This document shows positions 27,331 through 35,918 of a DNA stretch of 64,000 bases, one piece after another. Positions within the stretch are counted from its first letter, which is position 1; the number at the start of each line of letters is the position of its first letter. The stretch comes from Streptomyces sp. NBC_00390. Its GTDB lineage: Bacteria > Actinomycetota > Actinomycetes > Streptomycetales > Streptomycetaceae. A model generated the notes under the pieces. The model ran no database searches, was not told the origin of the DNA, and saw only the letters and a program-made list of their open reading frames with translations. The DNA lies in NCBI RefSeq assembly GCF_036057275.1, contig NZ_CP107945.1, forward strand, positions 4,030,001-4,094,000, read 5' to 3'. A program made the translations under genes and the position numbers.

Positions 27331-30300
27331 ATGAGCCGTGCACTCATCGGGCGTGATCACCCCGCAGGCGTCCTCCGGGCGGAGATCGGCCGGGCGACGG
27401 ACAGCCACGGGGGCCTGGTGCTGGTCACCGGCGAAGCCGGCATCGGCAAGACGACCCTCGTCACCGACGCGGCCGACGACGCACGGCAGCGGGGTGCGCT
27501 GGTGCTCGGCGGGACCTGCTGGGACTCCGAGAGCGCGCCCGGGTACTGGCCGTGGGTGCAGGTGGTGCGCGGACTGCGGCGCGGGGCGGGCGCCGAGGCA
27601 TGGGCCGAGGCCGAGCGGGCGGCGGCCGGGCGGCTCGCGGTGCTGCTCGGGGAGGCCCCCGGCGAGGTGGAGAGCGGCGGCGAGGCCTTCCCGGTGTACG
27701 ACGCGGTGACGACCGCGCTGGTCACCGTCTCGCAGCAGCGGCCGCTGGTGGTGGTGCTGGACGACCTGCACTGGGCGGACCCGGCCTCGCTCCGGCTCCT
27801 CGAATTCGCCGCGCAGCACGCCTGGTTCGAGCGGCTGCTGCTCATCGGTACCTACCGGGACGCGGAGGTGGAGTCGGCCGACCACCCGCTGCAGGGGCTG
27901 ATCCTGCCGCTCGCCGCACGGGCCACGACGACCGTGACGCTGACGGGGCTCGAGCGCGACGAGGTCGGGGCCCTGATCGAGCTGACGGCCGGGGCCGCAC
28001 CGGAGCCGGACCTCGTCGACGAGGTGCACCGCCGCACCGGCGGCAATCCCTTCTTCGTCGAGCAGACCGCCCGGATCTGGCGCAGCGGCAGTCCTGTCAC
28101 CACGGTCGCGCCGGGCGTGCGCGAGGCGGTGCGGCGGCGGCTCGCGATGCTGCCCGAGGCGGTGAACGAGCTGCTGGTGACAGCCGCCGTGCTGGGCCGG
28201 GAGTTCCACCGGCAGGTGCTCGCGACGGTGGCCGGCGCGCCCGTGCCCCATGCGGACCGGCTGCTGGAACGGGCGGTCGCGGCCCGCCTGGTGGCCGGGC
28301 GCTCCGGGGGCCGGTTCGCCTTCGCCCACGATCTCGTACGGGAAACGCTCTACGAAGTGCTGGAGGAGCAGGAGGCACGCAGCCGGCACGCGGGCGTCGT
28401 ACAGGCCCTGGACAGCTCGCCCGCCGTGCGGGAGAAGGTCCTTCCCGCCGATCTCGCCCGGCACGCGCACCTGGCGGGCGAGGAGCTGGCTCGCGACCGC
28501 CGAGTGGATCTGCTGCTCGCCGCGGCCCGCGACGCCTCGGGCAGGCTGGCCACCGAGGAGGCGGTCGGCCACTACCGGCGCGCCCTGGAGGTCGCGGCAC
28601 CCGATGCGCGCCGTGCCGCGCTTGTCGCCCTCGACCTGGGCGGCGAACTGCGTCACGGCGGCGAGGACGGCGAGAGCCGCCGCGCCTTCGAACAGGCGGC
28701 GGACCTGGCCGAGGAGCTGGGCGCTCCCGAGCTGCTGGCCCGTGTGGCGATCACCCTGCACCAGCACCAGGACGTACAGGACCGGCGGCACCGGCCCCGG
28801 GAGCTGCTGCACACGGCGTATCTGGCGCTCATCGGCGGCGGCCCGGCCGATCTGGAAGGGGTGTCGGCCGACCGGATCGCCCAGGATCTGGCGGTGCGCT
28901 GCACGGCGCTGGCGCGCGACGCGGAGGACGACGAGGCGCTGTCCTTCGCGCTGTGGGCGCGGCACGACTCCATCTGGGGCCTCGGCACCTCGGCGGAGCG
29001 GCTCGCGCTCACCGACGAGATGGCCGAGGTGGCCCGCCGCACGGGCAACCGGGACATGGAGCTGCTCGCCACAGCGATGCGCTGGGTGTCCCTGCTGGAG
29101 CTCGGCGACCCGCTCTATCTGAACCAGCTGCGCACCTTCGTGGCGCTGGCCGAGCGGTCGGCCCTGCGCCGGTTCGAACTGGGCAGGAGCGTCGACCAGT
29201 CCCTGATCGCGGCGCTGGGCGGCCGCTTCGAGGAGGCCGGCCGGCTCCTGGCCGACGTCCAGGAGTACAGCCACGCGCATCCCGCGTTCACCTTCATGAT
29301 CGCGCACATGGACTGGGCACTGAAGCTGCTCAGGGGCCGGATCGGCGAGGCGGCCGCGGTGGTCGACGGGCTCGAGGAGATGGGCCATCCCTATCCGCGG
29401 CTGCTGGAAGGGATCACGGCGGCCGAGCAGGGCGACGCGGCACGGGCACTGCGGCTGGTCGAGGACCTCGAGGCCGCGGCCGAGCCGTTCCCCAAGTACT
29501 TCGTCCCGCTGTGGATGCGACTGCGGGCGCAGGCCGCGGCGGCACTGCGCGACGAGGGCCGCATCGATGCGGCCCGCGCGGAGCTCTCGCCGTACGCGGG
29601 GCAGTGGGTCGTCTCGCTGTTCGGGTGCGACATCAGTGGTCCCGTCGACCTGTGGCTGGGTCTGCTGGACGCGGCCCAGGGACGTACCGGGGACGCGGTC
29701 GCGGCGCTGACGGCGGCGTACCAATCGGCCGACCGGCTGCGGGCGCGGCCCTGGTCGGTCCGCGCCAGGGCCGCGCTGATCGGGGTACTGGGGCCGGACG
29801 CGGACGCGGAGCTGGTGGCGCGGACGGCGAAGGAGGCGCAGGAGCTCGGCCTGACGCATCTGCTGCCGGACGCCGGAGCCGGCGAGCCCGCACCCGCCGC
29901 AGCCAAGGAGAGCCCCACCCGGGCGGAGTTCCGGCGCAACGGCGCCGTGTGGGCTCTCGCCTTCGGCGGCCGGGCCGTGCACATGCCGGACGCCAAGGGG
30001 CTGCGGGATCTGCACACGCTGCTCGCCCACCCCGGCGACGATCTGCCCGCCGTCGTGCTGCTCGACCCCGAGGGCGGTGAGGCCGCGGTCGCCGCGCGCC
30101 GGTTCGGCGGCGACCCCGTCCTCGACGAGGAGGCCAAGAGCCGCTACCGCCGGCGGCTGGCGCAGCTGGACGACGAGATAGACCGGGCGGGCGCCCGGGG
30201 CGACGACGACCGGGCCGCCGCGTACGACCGCGAACGGAGCGCACTGCTGGAGGAGTTGCGTACGGCCGCGGGACTCGGCGGCCGCACGCGACGCCTGGGC

Positions 30301-30510
30301 GACGAGGCGGAGCGGGCCCGTAAGACGGTCACCGCCCGCATCCGCGACACCCTGCGCAAACTGGACGCCCTCCACCCCGAACTGGCCGCGCATCTGCGGG
30401 AGGTAGTCGGCGAACGGGCGCCCCGGTCCCTCGGGGCGCCCGTCACGAAGAGCCGGCCGTCCTGGCCGTCGCGAAAAGCCGGCCGTCCTTGCTCTCACTT
30501 GCGGTTGTAG
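27331..30510 (+). CDS. Large AAA/STAND-type ATPase regulator without LuxR helix-turn-helix
   Basis: 1059 residues. An N-terminal ATPase domain has Walker A GEAGIGKTTL (near 34-43) and Walker B VVVLDDLHWAD, followed by a winged region and TPR-like helical repeats, as in LuxR/LAL and adenylate-cyclase-linked regulators. The usual C-terminal LuxR HTH is absent. Instead the end reads EFRRNGAVWALAFGGRAV, LRDLHTLLAHPG, then a charged helical part (SRYRRRLAQLDDEIDRA) and ERARKTVTARIRDTLRKLD. This tail also occurs in other actinobacterial ATPases and may bind DNA or a partner. ATG 27331 is chosen because an earlier start would overlap the stress protein. The 3' end overlaps the convergent ABC gene by 16 bases. 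Confidence 0.88.
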   Translation: MSRALIGRDHPAGVLRAEIGRATDSHGGLVLVTGEAGIGKTTLVTDAADDARQRGALVLGGTCWDSESAPGYWPWVQVVRGLRRGAGAEAWAEAERAAAGRLAVLLGEAPGEVESGGEAFPVYDAVTTALVTVSQQRPLVVVLDDLHWADPASLRLLEFAAQHAWFERLLLIGTYRDAEVESADHPLQGLILPLAARATTTVTLTGLERDEVGALIELTAGAAPEPDLVDEVHRRTGGNPFFVEQTARIWRSGSPVTTVAPGVREAVRRRLAMLPEAVNELLVTAAVLGREFHRQVLATVAGAPVPHADRLLERAVAARLVAGRSGGRFAFAHDLVRETLYEVLEEQEARSRHAGVVQALDSSPAVREKVLPADLARHAHLAGEELARDRRVDLLLAAARDASGRLATEEAVGHYRRALEVAAPDARRAALVALDLGGELRHGGEDGESRRAFEQAADLAEELGAPELLARVAITLHQHQDVQDRRHRPRELLHTAYLALIGGGPADLEGVSADRIAQDLAVRCTALARDAEDDEALSFALWARHDSIWGLGTSAERLALTDEMAEVARRTGNRDMELLATAMRWVSLLELGDPLYLNQLRTFVALAERSALRRFELGRSVDQSLIAALGGRFEEAGRLLADVQEYSHAHPAFTFMIAHMDWALKLLRGRIGEAAAVVDGLEEMGHPYPRLLEGITAAEQGDAARALRLVEDLEAAAEPFPKYFVPLWMRLRAQAAAALRDEGRIDAARAELSPYAGQWVVSLFGCDISGPVDLWLGLLDAAQGRTGDAVAALTAAYQSADRLRARPWSVRARAALIGVLGPDADAELVARTAKEAQELGLTHLLPDAGAGEPAPAAAKESPTRAEFRRNGAVWALAFGGRAVHMPDAKGLRDLHTLLAHPGDDLPAVVLLDPEGGEAAVAARRFGGDPVLDEEAKSRYRRRLAQLDDEIDRAGARGDDDRAAAYDRERSALLEELRTAAGLGGRTRRLGDEAERARKTVTARIRDTLRKLDALHPELAAHLREVVGERAPRSLGAPVTKSRPSWPSRKAGRPCSHLRL

Positions 30511-31352
30511 AGCCGCATCGTCACCGAGCCGAAGACCACCACCAGCACCGCCGACCAGCCCAGCGTCCAGGCGATGTCCGCCGCCGGCCAGTCGCCCGCC
30601 ATCAAGTCGCGGACCGCCGTGGACAGATGGGTCACCGGGCTGTTGTTGACGAAGGCCTGCAGCCAGCCCGGCATCGTCTTCGGGTCGACGAAGACATTGC
30701 TCAGGAAGGTCAGCGGGAAGATCACCATCATGCTGACGCCCATCACCGACTTCTCGGTGCGCAGCAGCAGGCCGAACATCGTCCAGATCCAGGAGAAGGA
30801 GAACGAGAAGAGCATCAGCAGCACCACCCCGAGCGCGATGCCCACCAGGCCGCCGTCCGGGCGGTAGCCGATGACCACACCGACCGTCAGCATCACGACG
30901 GAGGCGATGAAGTAGCGCACGACGTCGCCGAGGAGATAGCCGACCATCGGCGCGGGCCGCCAGATCGGCAGCGTGCGGAAGCGGTCGAACACGCCCTTCG
31001 TGATGTCGGTGTTGACCGCGACGCCCGTGTACATCGTGATCATCACGACGCTCATCACCAGGATGCCCGGCAGCAGGAACTGGATGTACGCGTCGACCGA
31101 GCCGGCCAGCGCCCCTCCGAAGAGGTACGTGTACATCAGCACCATCATGATCGGGAACGCGGTCACGTCGAAGAGCTGCTCCGGCACATGCTTGATCTTG
31201 AGCATGGCCCGCCATCCGAACGTCAGCGACGCCGACAGCGCGCTCGGCCTCGGTGGTCGCTCCCCGCCGACCAGCAGTGCGGCCAGCTCCTCGGCCCTCG
31301 GGGCCTCGAGTTCGAGTTCGCTCAGGTCCTTGGTGGTGGTCGCGGTGCTCAT
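30495..31352 (-). CDS. ABC-2 type transporter permease, DrrB-like
   Basis: 285 residues, six predicted TM helices after a 45-residue cytoplasmic N terminus. [40 protein letters not shown] and [20 protein letters not shown] are typical of daunorubicin-resistance DrrB permeases. With its ATPase (4-base overlap) it should export a drug or lipid-like molecule. ATG 31352 lies within the upstream gene's end. Confidence 0.93.
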   Translation of the reverse strand: MSTATTTKDLSELELEAPRAEELAALLVGGERPPRPSALSASLTFGWRAMLKIKHVPEQLFDVTAFPIMMVLMYTYLFGGALAGSVDAYIQFLLPGILVMSVVMITMYTGVAVNTDITKGVFDRFRTLPIWRPAPMVGYLLGDVVRYFIASVVMLTVGVVIGYRPDGGLVGIALGVVLLMLFSFSFSWIWTMFGLLLRTEKSVMGVSMMVIFPLTFLSNVFVDPKTMPGWLQAFVNNSPVTHLSTAVRDLMAGDWPAADIAWTLGWSAVLVVVFGSVTMRLYNRK

Positions 31353-32320
31353 GCCGCCTCCCCCTTCTTGTCGGTCAGGGCGAGGAAGACCTCGTCCAGG
31401 CTGGGCTGGCCCAGCGCGAAGTTGTCCACGGTGATTCCGGTGCGGGCCAGTTCGGCCAGTGCGTGCGCGGCCTGCTCCGCCGCGCCCCGGTCGGTGCCGT
31501 GCCCGTTCACCCGGGCGGTCAGCGCGACCGGGTCGGCGTCCAGCAGCACTTCCGCGCCGAGTGCCGCCGCCAGCACCTGCTCGGCGGCCGGCCGCTGTGC
31601 GGCGTCCCGCAGCCGCAGATGCACGGCGCCGGACCCGACCGACGCCTTCAGCTCGCCCTTGGTGCCCTCGGCGATCACCCTGCCGTGGTCGATCACGGCG
31701 ATTCGGGAGGCCAGTTGGTCGGCCTCGTCCAGATACTGCGTCGTCAGCAGCACGGTCGTCCCCTGGGCGACGACCGCCCGCACGATGTCCCAGACCTGGT
31801 TGCGGCTGCGGGGATCGAGCCCGGTGGTGGGCTCGTCCAGAAACAGCAGATCCGGGGTGTTCAGGATGGAGGCGGCGATGTCGATACGGCGCCGCATACC
31901 GCCCGAGTAGTTCTTCACCTGCTTGTCGGCCGCCTCCCGCAGCCCGAACGCTTCCAGCAGCTGCGCGGCACGCTCCCGCGCCGCCGCCTTGGCGTGCCCG
32001 AGCAACCGCCCCAGCAGCACGAGGTTCTCCGTGCCGGTGAGGTCCTCGTCGACCGAGGCGTACTGGCCGGTGAGGCTGACCCGGCTGCGGACCGCGTCGG
32101 CATCCTTCTGCACGTCCTTGCCGAAGACCAGGGCCTCGCCGCCGTCCGGGCGCAGCAGCGTCGCCAGCATCCGCACGGTGGTCGTCTTGCCCGCGCCGTT
32201 CGGACCGAGCAGGCCGTAGACCGTGCCGGCGGGTACGCGCAGATCGACGCCGTCGACAGCCCGGTTGTCACCGAAGACCTTCACCAGGCCGGTGGTCTCG
32301 ATTGCCAGATCTGTACTCAT
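31349..32320 (-). CDS. ABC transporter ATP-binding protein, DrrA-like
   Basis: 323 residues. Walker [12 protein letters not shown]-loop [10 protein letters not shown], signature [10 protein letters not shown], Walker [13 protein letters not shown] and H-loop TTQYLDEAD are all intact. The C-terminal DUF4162-like tail (about 225-323) is usual for DrrA. It drives export with the downstream permease. ATG 32320 has AAGGAA seven bases upstream. A GGTCTTC repeat array lies immediately upstream of the gene. Confidence 0.95.
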   Translation of the reverse strand: MSTDLAIETTGLVKVFGDNRAVDGVDLRVPAGTVYGLLGPNGAGKTTTVRMLATLLRPDGGEALVFGKDVQKDADAVRSRVSLTGQYASVDEDLTGTENLVLLGRLLGHAKAAARERAAQLLEAFGLREAADKQVKNYSGGMRRRIDIAASILNTPDLLFLDEPTTGLDPRSRNQVWDIVRAVVAQGTTVLLTTQYLDEADQLASRIAVIDHGRVIAEGTKGELKASVGSGAVHLRLRDAAQRPAAEQVLAAALGAEVLLDADPVALTARVNGHGTDRGAAEQAAHALAELARTGITVDNFALGQPSLDEVFLALTDKKGEAA

Positions 32321-32337
32321 CGTCAGTTCCTTCGGAA

Positions 32338-32389
32338 GGTCTTCGGGCGGTCTTCAGGTCTTCAGGTCTTCGGTGGTTCTGCGGTCTTC
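32338..32389 (-). repeat. Array of five GGTCTTC (GAAGACC) heptamers upstream of the ABC operon
   Basis: GGTCTTC occurs on the plus strand at 32338-32344, 32349-32355, 32357-32363, 32365-32371 and 32383-32389. Spacings are 11, 8, 8 and 18 bases. It lies 18-69 bases before the ABC ATPase start, where leader or operator sequences are expected. Confidence 0.7.
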
Positions 32390-32465
32390 GCTCGGTGCTA
32401 CGGAGTTGACCGGTGCGGCCGGCGGAAGTAATCGGCGACACGGGCATGCCTCGGCGAGCTGAGCT

Positions 32466-33026
32466 TCAGCTGACATAGGGCCGGGCGGCACGGGCCTCGC
32501 GCAGGGCCAGCCCCCACCAGTGCAGTTGGTCGAGCATCAGCGCCGCCGCGCCGTCCCGGTCCTCGAGCCTGCCCTCGAGCAGATCCACGCTGACCCCGTT
32601 GCGCAGGGTCACGGTGTGGAGCTCGGTGAACACCGAGCGCAGCTGCTCGACCGCGTACAGACCGCCCGACCCATGGCCGTAGCTGACGAAGGCGACGGGC
32701 TTGGTGTGCCACTCGTCGTACGCACAGTCGATGGCCTGTTTGAGAGAGGCGGGGAACGAGCGGTTGTACTCCGGCGTCACGACGACGAACGCGTCGGCGT
32801 GGGCCACCTGCGCGCTGAAGTCCCGCATCTGCTCCGTCGGGCGGTGCGGGTAGCGGGCCGGGAAGTGGAAGTCGACGAGATCGAGCACCGCGGTCTCCAG
32901 GTCGGCGCGGCGCTCGGCGCGCTCCAGGAACCAGTGTCCGATCTGCTCTCCGGCCCGCCCCTCTCGCGTGCTCCCGATGATCACTGCGACACGCAGCGGC
33001 GGCAACTCCTGGTCCTGGTCCTGCAC
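32466..33026 (-). CDS. NADPH-dependent FMN reductase (flavodoxin-like)
   Basis: 186 residues. VAVIIGSTREGRAGEQIGHWF is the phosphate-binding loop and FVVVTPEYNRSFPASLKQAID the flavin-contact motif, as in azoreductase/chromate-reductase-type enzymes. Cytoplasmic, reducing FMN or quinones with NADPH. GTG 33026 is preceded by GGAGGGAGG. It is upstream of the ABC genes but separated from them by 145 bases with the heptamer array. Confidence 0.92.
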   Translation of the reverse strand: MQDQDQELPPLRVAVIIGSTREGRAGEQIGHWFLERAERRADLETAVLDLVDFHFPARYPHRPTEQMRDFSAQVAHADAFVVVTPEYNRSFPASLKQAIDCAYDEWHTKPVAFVSYGHGSGGLYAVEQLRSVFTELHTVTLRNGVSVDLLEGRLEDRDGAAALMLDQLHWWGLALREARAARPYVS

Positions 33027-33177
33027 GGGGCGCCTCCCTCCACCGGTCTTCGGCCCTCACCCAGCAGGCGCGAGACCGCAGCGCGCGGCCGCCAGATCCG
33101 ATCCGGCGGCCGCGTCGGAGGGAGACGTCTGCCCGAGACAGACGTCTGCCCGTCACTTCTTCATGTCCGGTGCACGT

Positions 33178-33561
33178 TCATGTCTGGTGCACGTAGAGGG
33201 CGTAGAAGGTCACGAGGCCGGCTCCCACCCCGACCGCCACGCCGATGCACGCCGACCTGAGCACGCTGCCGTCGGACAGGCTGGTCAGAAAGCCGACCGC
33301 CACCGCGGTCAGCGCCCCGTAGGCCACGGCCCTCACCTCTCGCCGCAGTCCGCCCTGGATCCGGCCGAGACCGTAGGTCAGCCCGCCCATGACCACCGCG
33401 CAGACCACTCCGAGGAGGAGCTGGGCGCCGTTGAAGAACCCGCCTTCCTCGAAGCGCTTGAGAACCATGGCGTAGATACCGAAGCTCACGCCCAGAGTGG
33501 CGGGCACCGCCCAGCTCGCGTGAACGTGGTGCCGTGCGGGCACCGCTGCGTGTGTGGCCAT
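33178..33561 (-). CDS. Small integral membrane protein
   Basis: 127 residues with four hydrophobic segments (near 20-40, 50-68, 78-95 and 105-122). AAGGAG lies 10 bases before ATG 33561. No family recognised. Divergent from the phosphatase-like gene at 33762. Confidence 0.75.
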   Translation of the reverse strand: MATHAAVPARHHVHASWAVPATLGVSFGIYAMVLKRFEEGGFFNGAQLLLGVVCAVVMGGLTYGLGRIQGGLRREVRAVAYGALTAVAVGFLTSLSDGSVLRSACIGVAVGVGAGLVTFYALYVHQT

Positions 33562-33761
33562 GTCGGAGAGCTCCTTCCGCTCGTCCTCGTCCGTCCTCCT
33601 TCAGAGCACACCCGCGGACGGCCGCGGGCAAGTCAGGGAGCCGCCGTCCCCCGGCAGCCGCGGATCGCCGCAACGAAGTGCCCGGAACCGGCGTCCTCAC
33701 GACAGACGGACGTCGCAAGAGACATCCGTCGCCAGAAACGTCCTGCGGCTCGGAGGCGTGT

Positions 33762-34802
33762 GTGGACACGGCAGCAACGAACGGCGCGCCGGCGGACGCG
33801 GGCCCGCCTCCCGCCCCGTACGGCGACGGCCCCCCTCCGCCCTCCACCGGGGGCCGCACGACCGTCCGGTTCGCCGCCCTGCTGCTGCTCGTCCCGACCG
33901 TGGTGATCGCCTGCCGCCTCGCGGACACCGACGCCGTCACTCCCGTACCGCAGCTGCTCGCCTTCCTGCCCTGGATGCTGGTGCCCGCCGGAGCCGCCCT
34001 GCTGTTCGGCCTGCTCGCCCGCCGGCGCATCCTCATGGGCTGGGCGGCCGCGGTACTCGCCCTCACCGGCTGGTTCGTCCGGCCGTACGACACCGGGCTG
34101 ACGGACGACCCGCCCGGTCCGGTCGTCGCGCAGCTCGAAGTGCTGACGTCGAACGTCGAGTTCGGCGGGGCGACGGAGGCGCTCGTGGCGGCGATCCGCC
34201 GGGAGCAGCCCGACCTCGTGTTCGTGCAGGAATGCGAGTACCGGTGCTCCGAGGCGCTCGAGGCGGAGATCTCCCGCACCGACTACCCCTACCGCAATGT
34301 CGTCGAGGGCGGCGGCGCAACAGGCTCGGCGATCCTCAGCAAACATCCGCTGCGCCCCGCGCGCGGCGTCCCGTCCACGCTCGCGATGCCCGGCTCGGTG
34401 GCCGTCATCGCCGGCCGGGACGTCAATGTCCAGCTGGCCCACCCGTTGCCCCCCGTTCCCGGAGGCATGTCACTGTGGCACCGCGAGCTGGGCCGACTGC
34501 GGAGCTTCGCCGCAGCGGCCGAGGGCACCCCGACCGTTCTCGCCGGTGACTTCAACGCCACCCAGGACCATGCCGCCTTCCGCCGCCTACTGGACGCGGG
34601 CGCTCTGCGCGACAGCGCGACCCTCGCGGGCGCGGCCCACACCCCCACCTGGCCGGCGTCGGTGCGCCGGCCACTCGGCACGCAGATCGACCATGTGCTC
34701 GTCAGCGAGGACTTCTCGGTGCGCGACGCGCGCTTCCTGGATCTGCCGGACACCGACCACCGCTCGGTCCTGGTCCGGCTCGCACTGCACGACGTGCGCT
34801 GA
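33762..34802 (+). CDS. Membrane-anchored endonuclease/exonuclease/phosphatase-family protein
   Basis: 346 residues. A Pro-rich N terminus and three TM helices (about 30-105) precede an EEP domain. Catalytic motifs present: LTSNVEFGG, FVQECEY with Glu, LAGDFNAT, QIDHVLVS and DTDHRSVLVRL. EEP proteins hydrolyse phosphodiesters in nucleic acids, lipids or inositol phosphates; the topology here suggests the domain is outside the cell. GTG 33762 has GGAGG five bases upstream. Confidence 0.88.
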   Translation: MDTAATNGAPADAGPPPAPYGDGPPPPSTGGRTTVRFAALLLLVPTVVIACRLADTDAVTPVPQLLAFLPWMLVPAGAALLFGLLARRRILMGWAAAVLALTGWFVRPYDTGLTDDPPGPVVAQLEVLTSNVEFGGATEALVAAIRREQPDLVFVQECEYRCSEALEAEISRTDYPYRNVVEGGGATGSAILSKHPLRPARGVPSTLAMPGSVAVIAGRDVNVQLAHPLPPVPGGMSLWHRELGRLRSFAAAAEGTPTVLAGDFNATQDHAAFRRLLDAGALRDSATLAGAAHTPTWPASVRRPLGTQIDHVLVSEDFSVRDARFLDLPDTDHRSVLVRLALHDVR

Positions 34803-34898
34803 GGGCCCGGCCGGGTCACAGTGGGGACGGGGCGCGGGACCTCATTGCCCGGGCCCCGGGTCGTGTGTGGCCGGCGGTCAGTGAGGAGGCGTTTCCCG

Positions 34899-35843
34899 AT
34901 GCGCGCTGTCGCGGTCAAGGAGTTCCGGGCCGAGCCCGAACTGATCCAGGTCCCCAAGCCCGAGCCCGGCGAGGGCGAGGTCGTGGTGAAGGTCGAGTAC
35001 GCGGCGCTCAACCCCGTCGACTGGCAGTTGGCCGACGGAGCTCTCGACGGCCGCGCCCCGCATGTGTTCCCGCTGGTCATGGGCGTCGACTATGCGGGAA
35101 GGGTGGATGTCGTCGGCCCCGGCGACAACCGCTTCCGGGTCGGCGACGCGGTCTTCGGTCAGGCCGCGCGCCCGCCGGTCGGCGCGGGCACCTACGCCGA
35201 GTACGTCGCGGTGCCGCAGGACGGGCCCATCACGTACGTACCCGAAGGGGTCGATATGCGTACGGCGGCGATGCTGCCCACCGCCGGGATGACCGCGGCC
35301 CAGCTGCTCGCCGTCGCGGGCGTGAGCAGCGGGCAGAGCCTGCTGGTCGTCGGTGCCGCGGGCGGCGTCGGCTGCTGCCTCACCCAGCTCGCCGCGGCCC
35401 GCGGGGTCCGGGTGGTGGCGGTGGTGCGGGGCGACGAGGAGCTGCGGATGCGCAGGCTCGGGGCGGCCGTCACCGTCGACCCCACCTCCGAGGACCTGAC
35501 CGCGGCGGTACTCCGGGCGTGTCCCGGCGGGGTGGACGCTGTGGCCGACATGGCCTCGGCCGATCCCGCCTCCTTCGCCGCGCACGCGAAGCTCGCGCGG
35601 CCCGGGGGACTGGCCGTCGGGACCCGGTTCGCGGCCGGTTCGGTGGCGCTCGAGGGCGATGTCGAAGCGGCCGGCTTCCAGTTGCACGCCTCTGCCACGC
35701 TGCTGGAGGCGCTCGCCGCCGCGGCGGCCGACGGCGAGCTGCAGACACCGGTCGACGCCGAACTGCCGCTGGAGAAGGCCCCGGAGGCCCTCGCCCGGAA
35801 CCGGGCCGGCGGAGCGCGCGGCAAGACCGTCTTCGCTCTCTGA
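34899..35843 (+). CDS. NADP-dependent MDR oxidoreductase (quinone oxidoreductase-like)
   Basis: 314 residues. GroES-like N-terminal half (EYAALNPVDWQLADG, VMGVDYAGRVDVVG) and a Rossmann half with LLVVGAAGGVGCCLTQLA; no zinc-ligand pattern. It should reduce quinones or enones with NADPH. GAGGAGG lies 9 bases before ATG 34899. Monocistronic in appearance; it precedes a FUSC gene by 75 bases. Confidence 0.92.
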   Translation: MRAVAVKEFRAEPELIQVPKPEPGEGEVVVKVEYAALNPVDWQLADGALDGRAPHVFPLVMGVDYAGRVDVVGPGDNRFRVGDAVFGQAARPPVGAGTYAEYVAVPQDGPITYVPEGVDMRTAAMLPTAGMTAAQLLAVAGVSSGQSLLVVGAAGGVGCCLTQLAAARGVRVVAVVRGDEELRMRRLGAAVTVDPTSEDLTAAVLRACPGGVDAVADMASADPASFAAHAKLARPGGLAVGTRFAAGSVALEGDVEAAGFQLHASATLLEALAAAAADGELQTPVDAELPLEKAPEALARNRAGGARGKTVFAL

Positions 35844-35918
35844 ACCCCTCCGGGCCTCCGGGCGCGGTTCCGATGCCGTCGGCCGGGTTGCGCCGCACGG
35901 CCTGTCCGAGATCTGCTG

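Noticed and set aside
27148-31215. 1355-codon open frame on the minus strand
   Set aside because: It is antisense to the ATPase gene with Gln/Arg/Gly/Pro-rich translation and no domain; it arises from GC-biased third positions.
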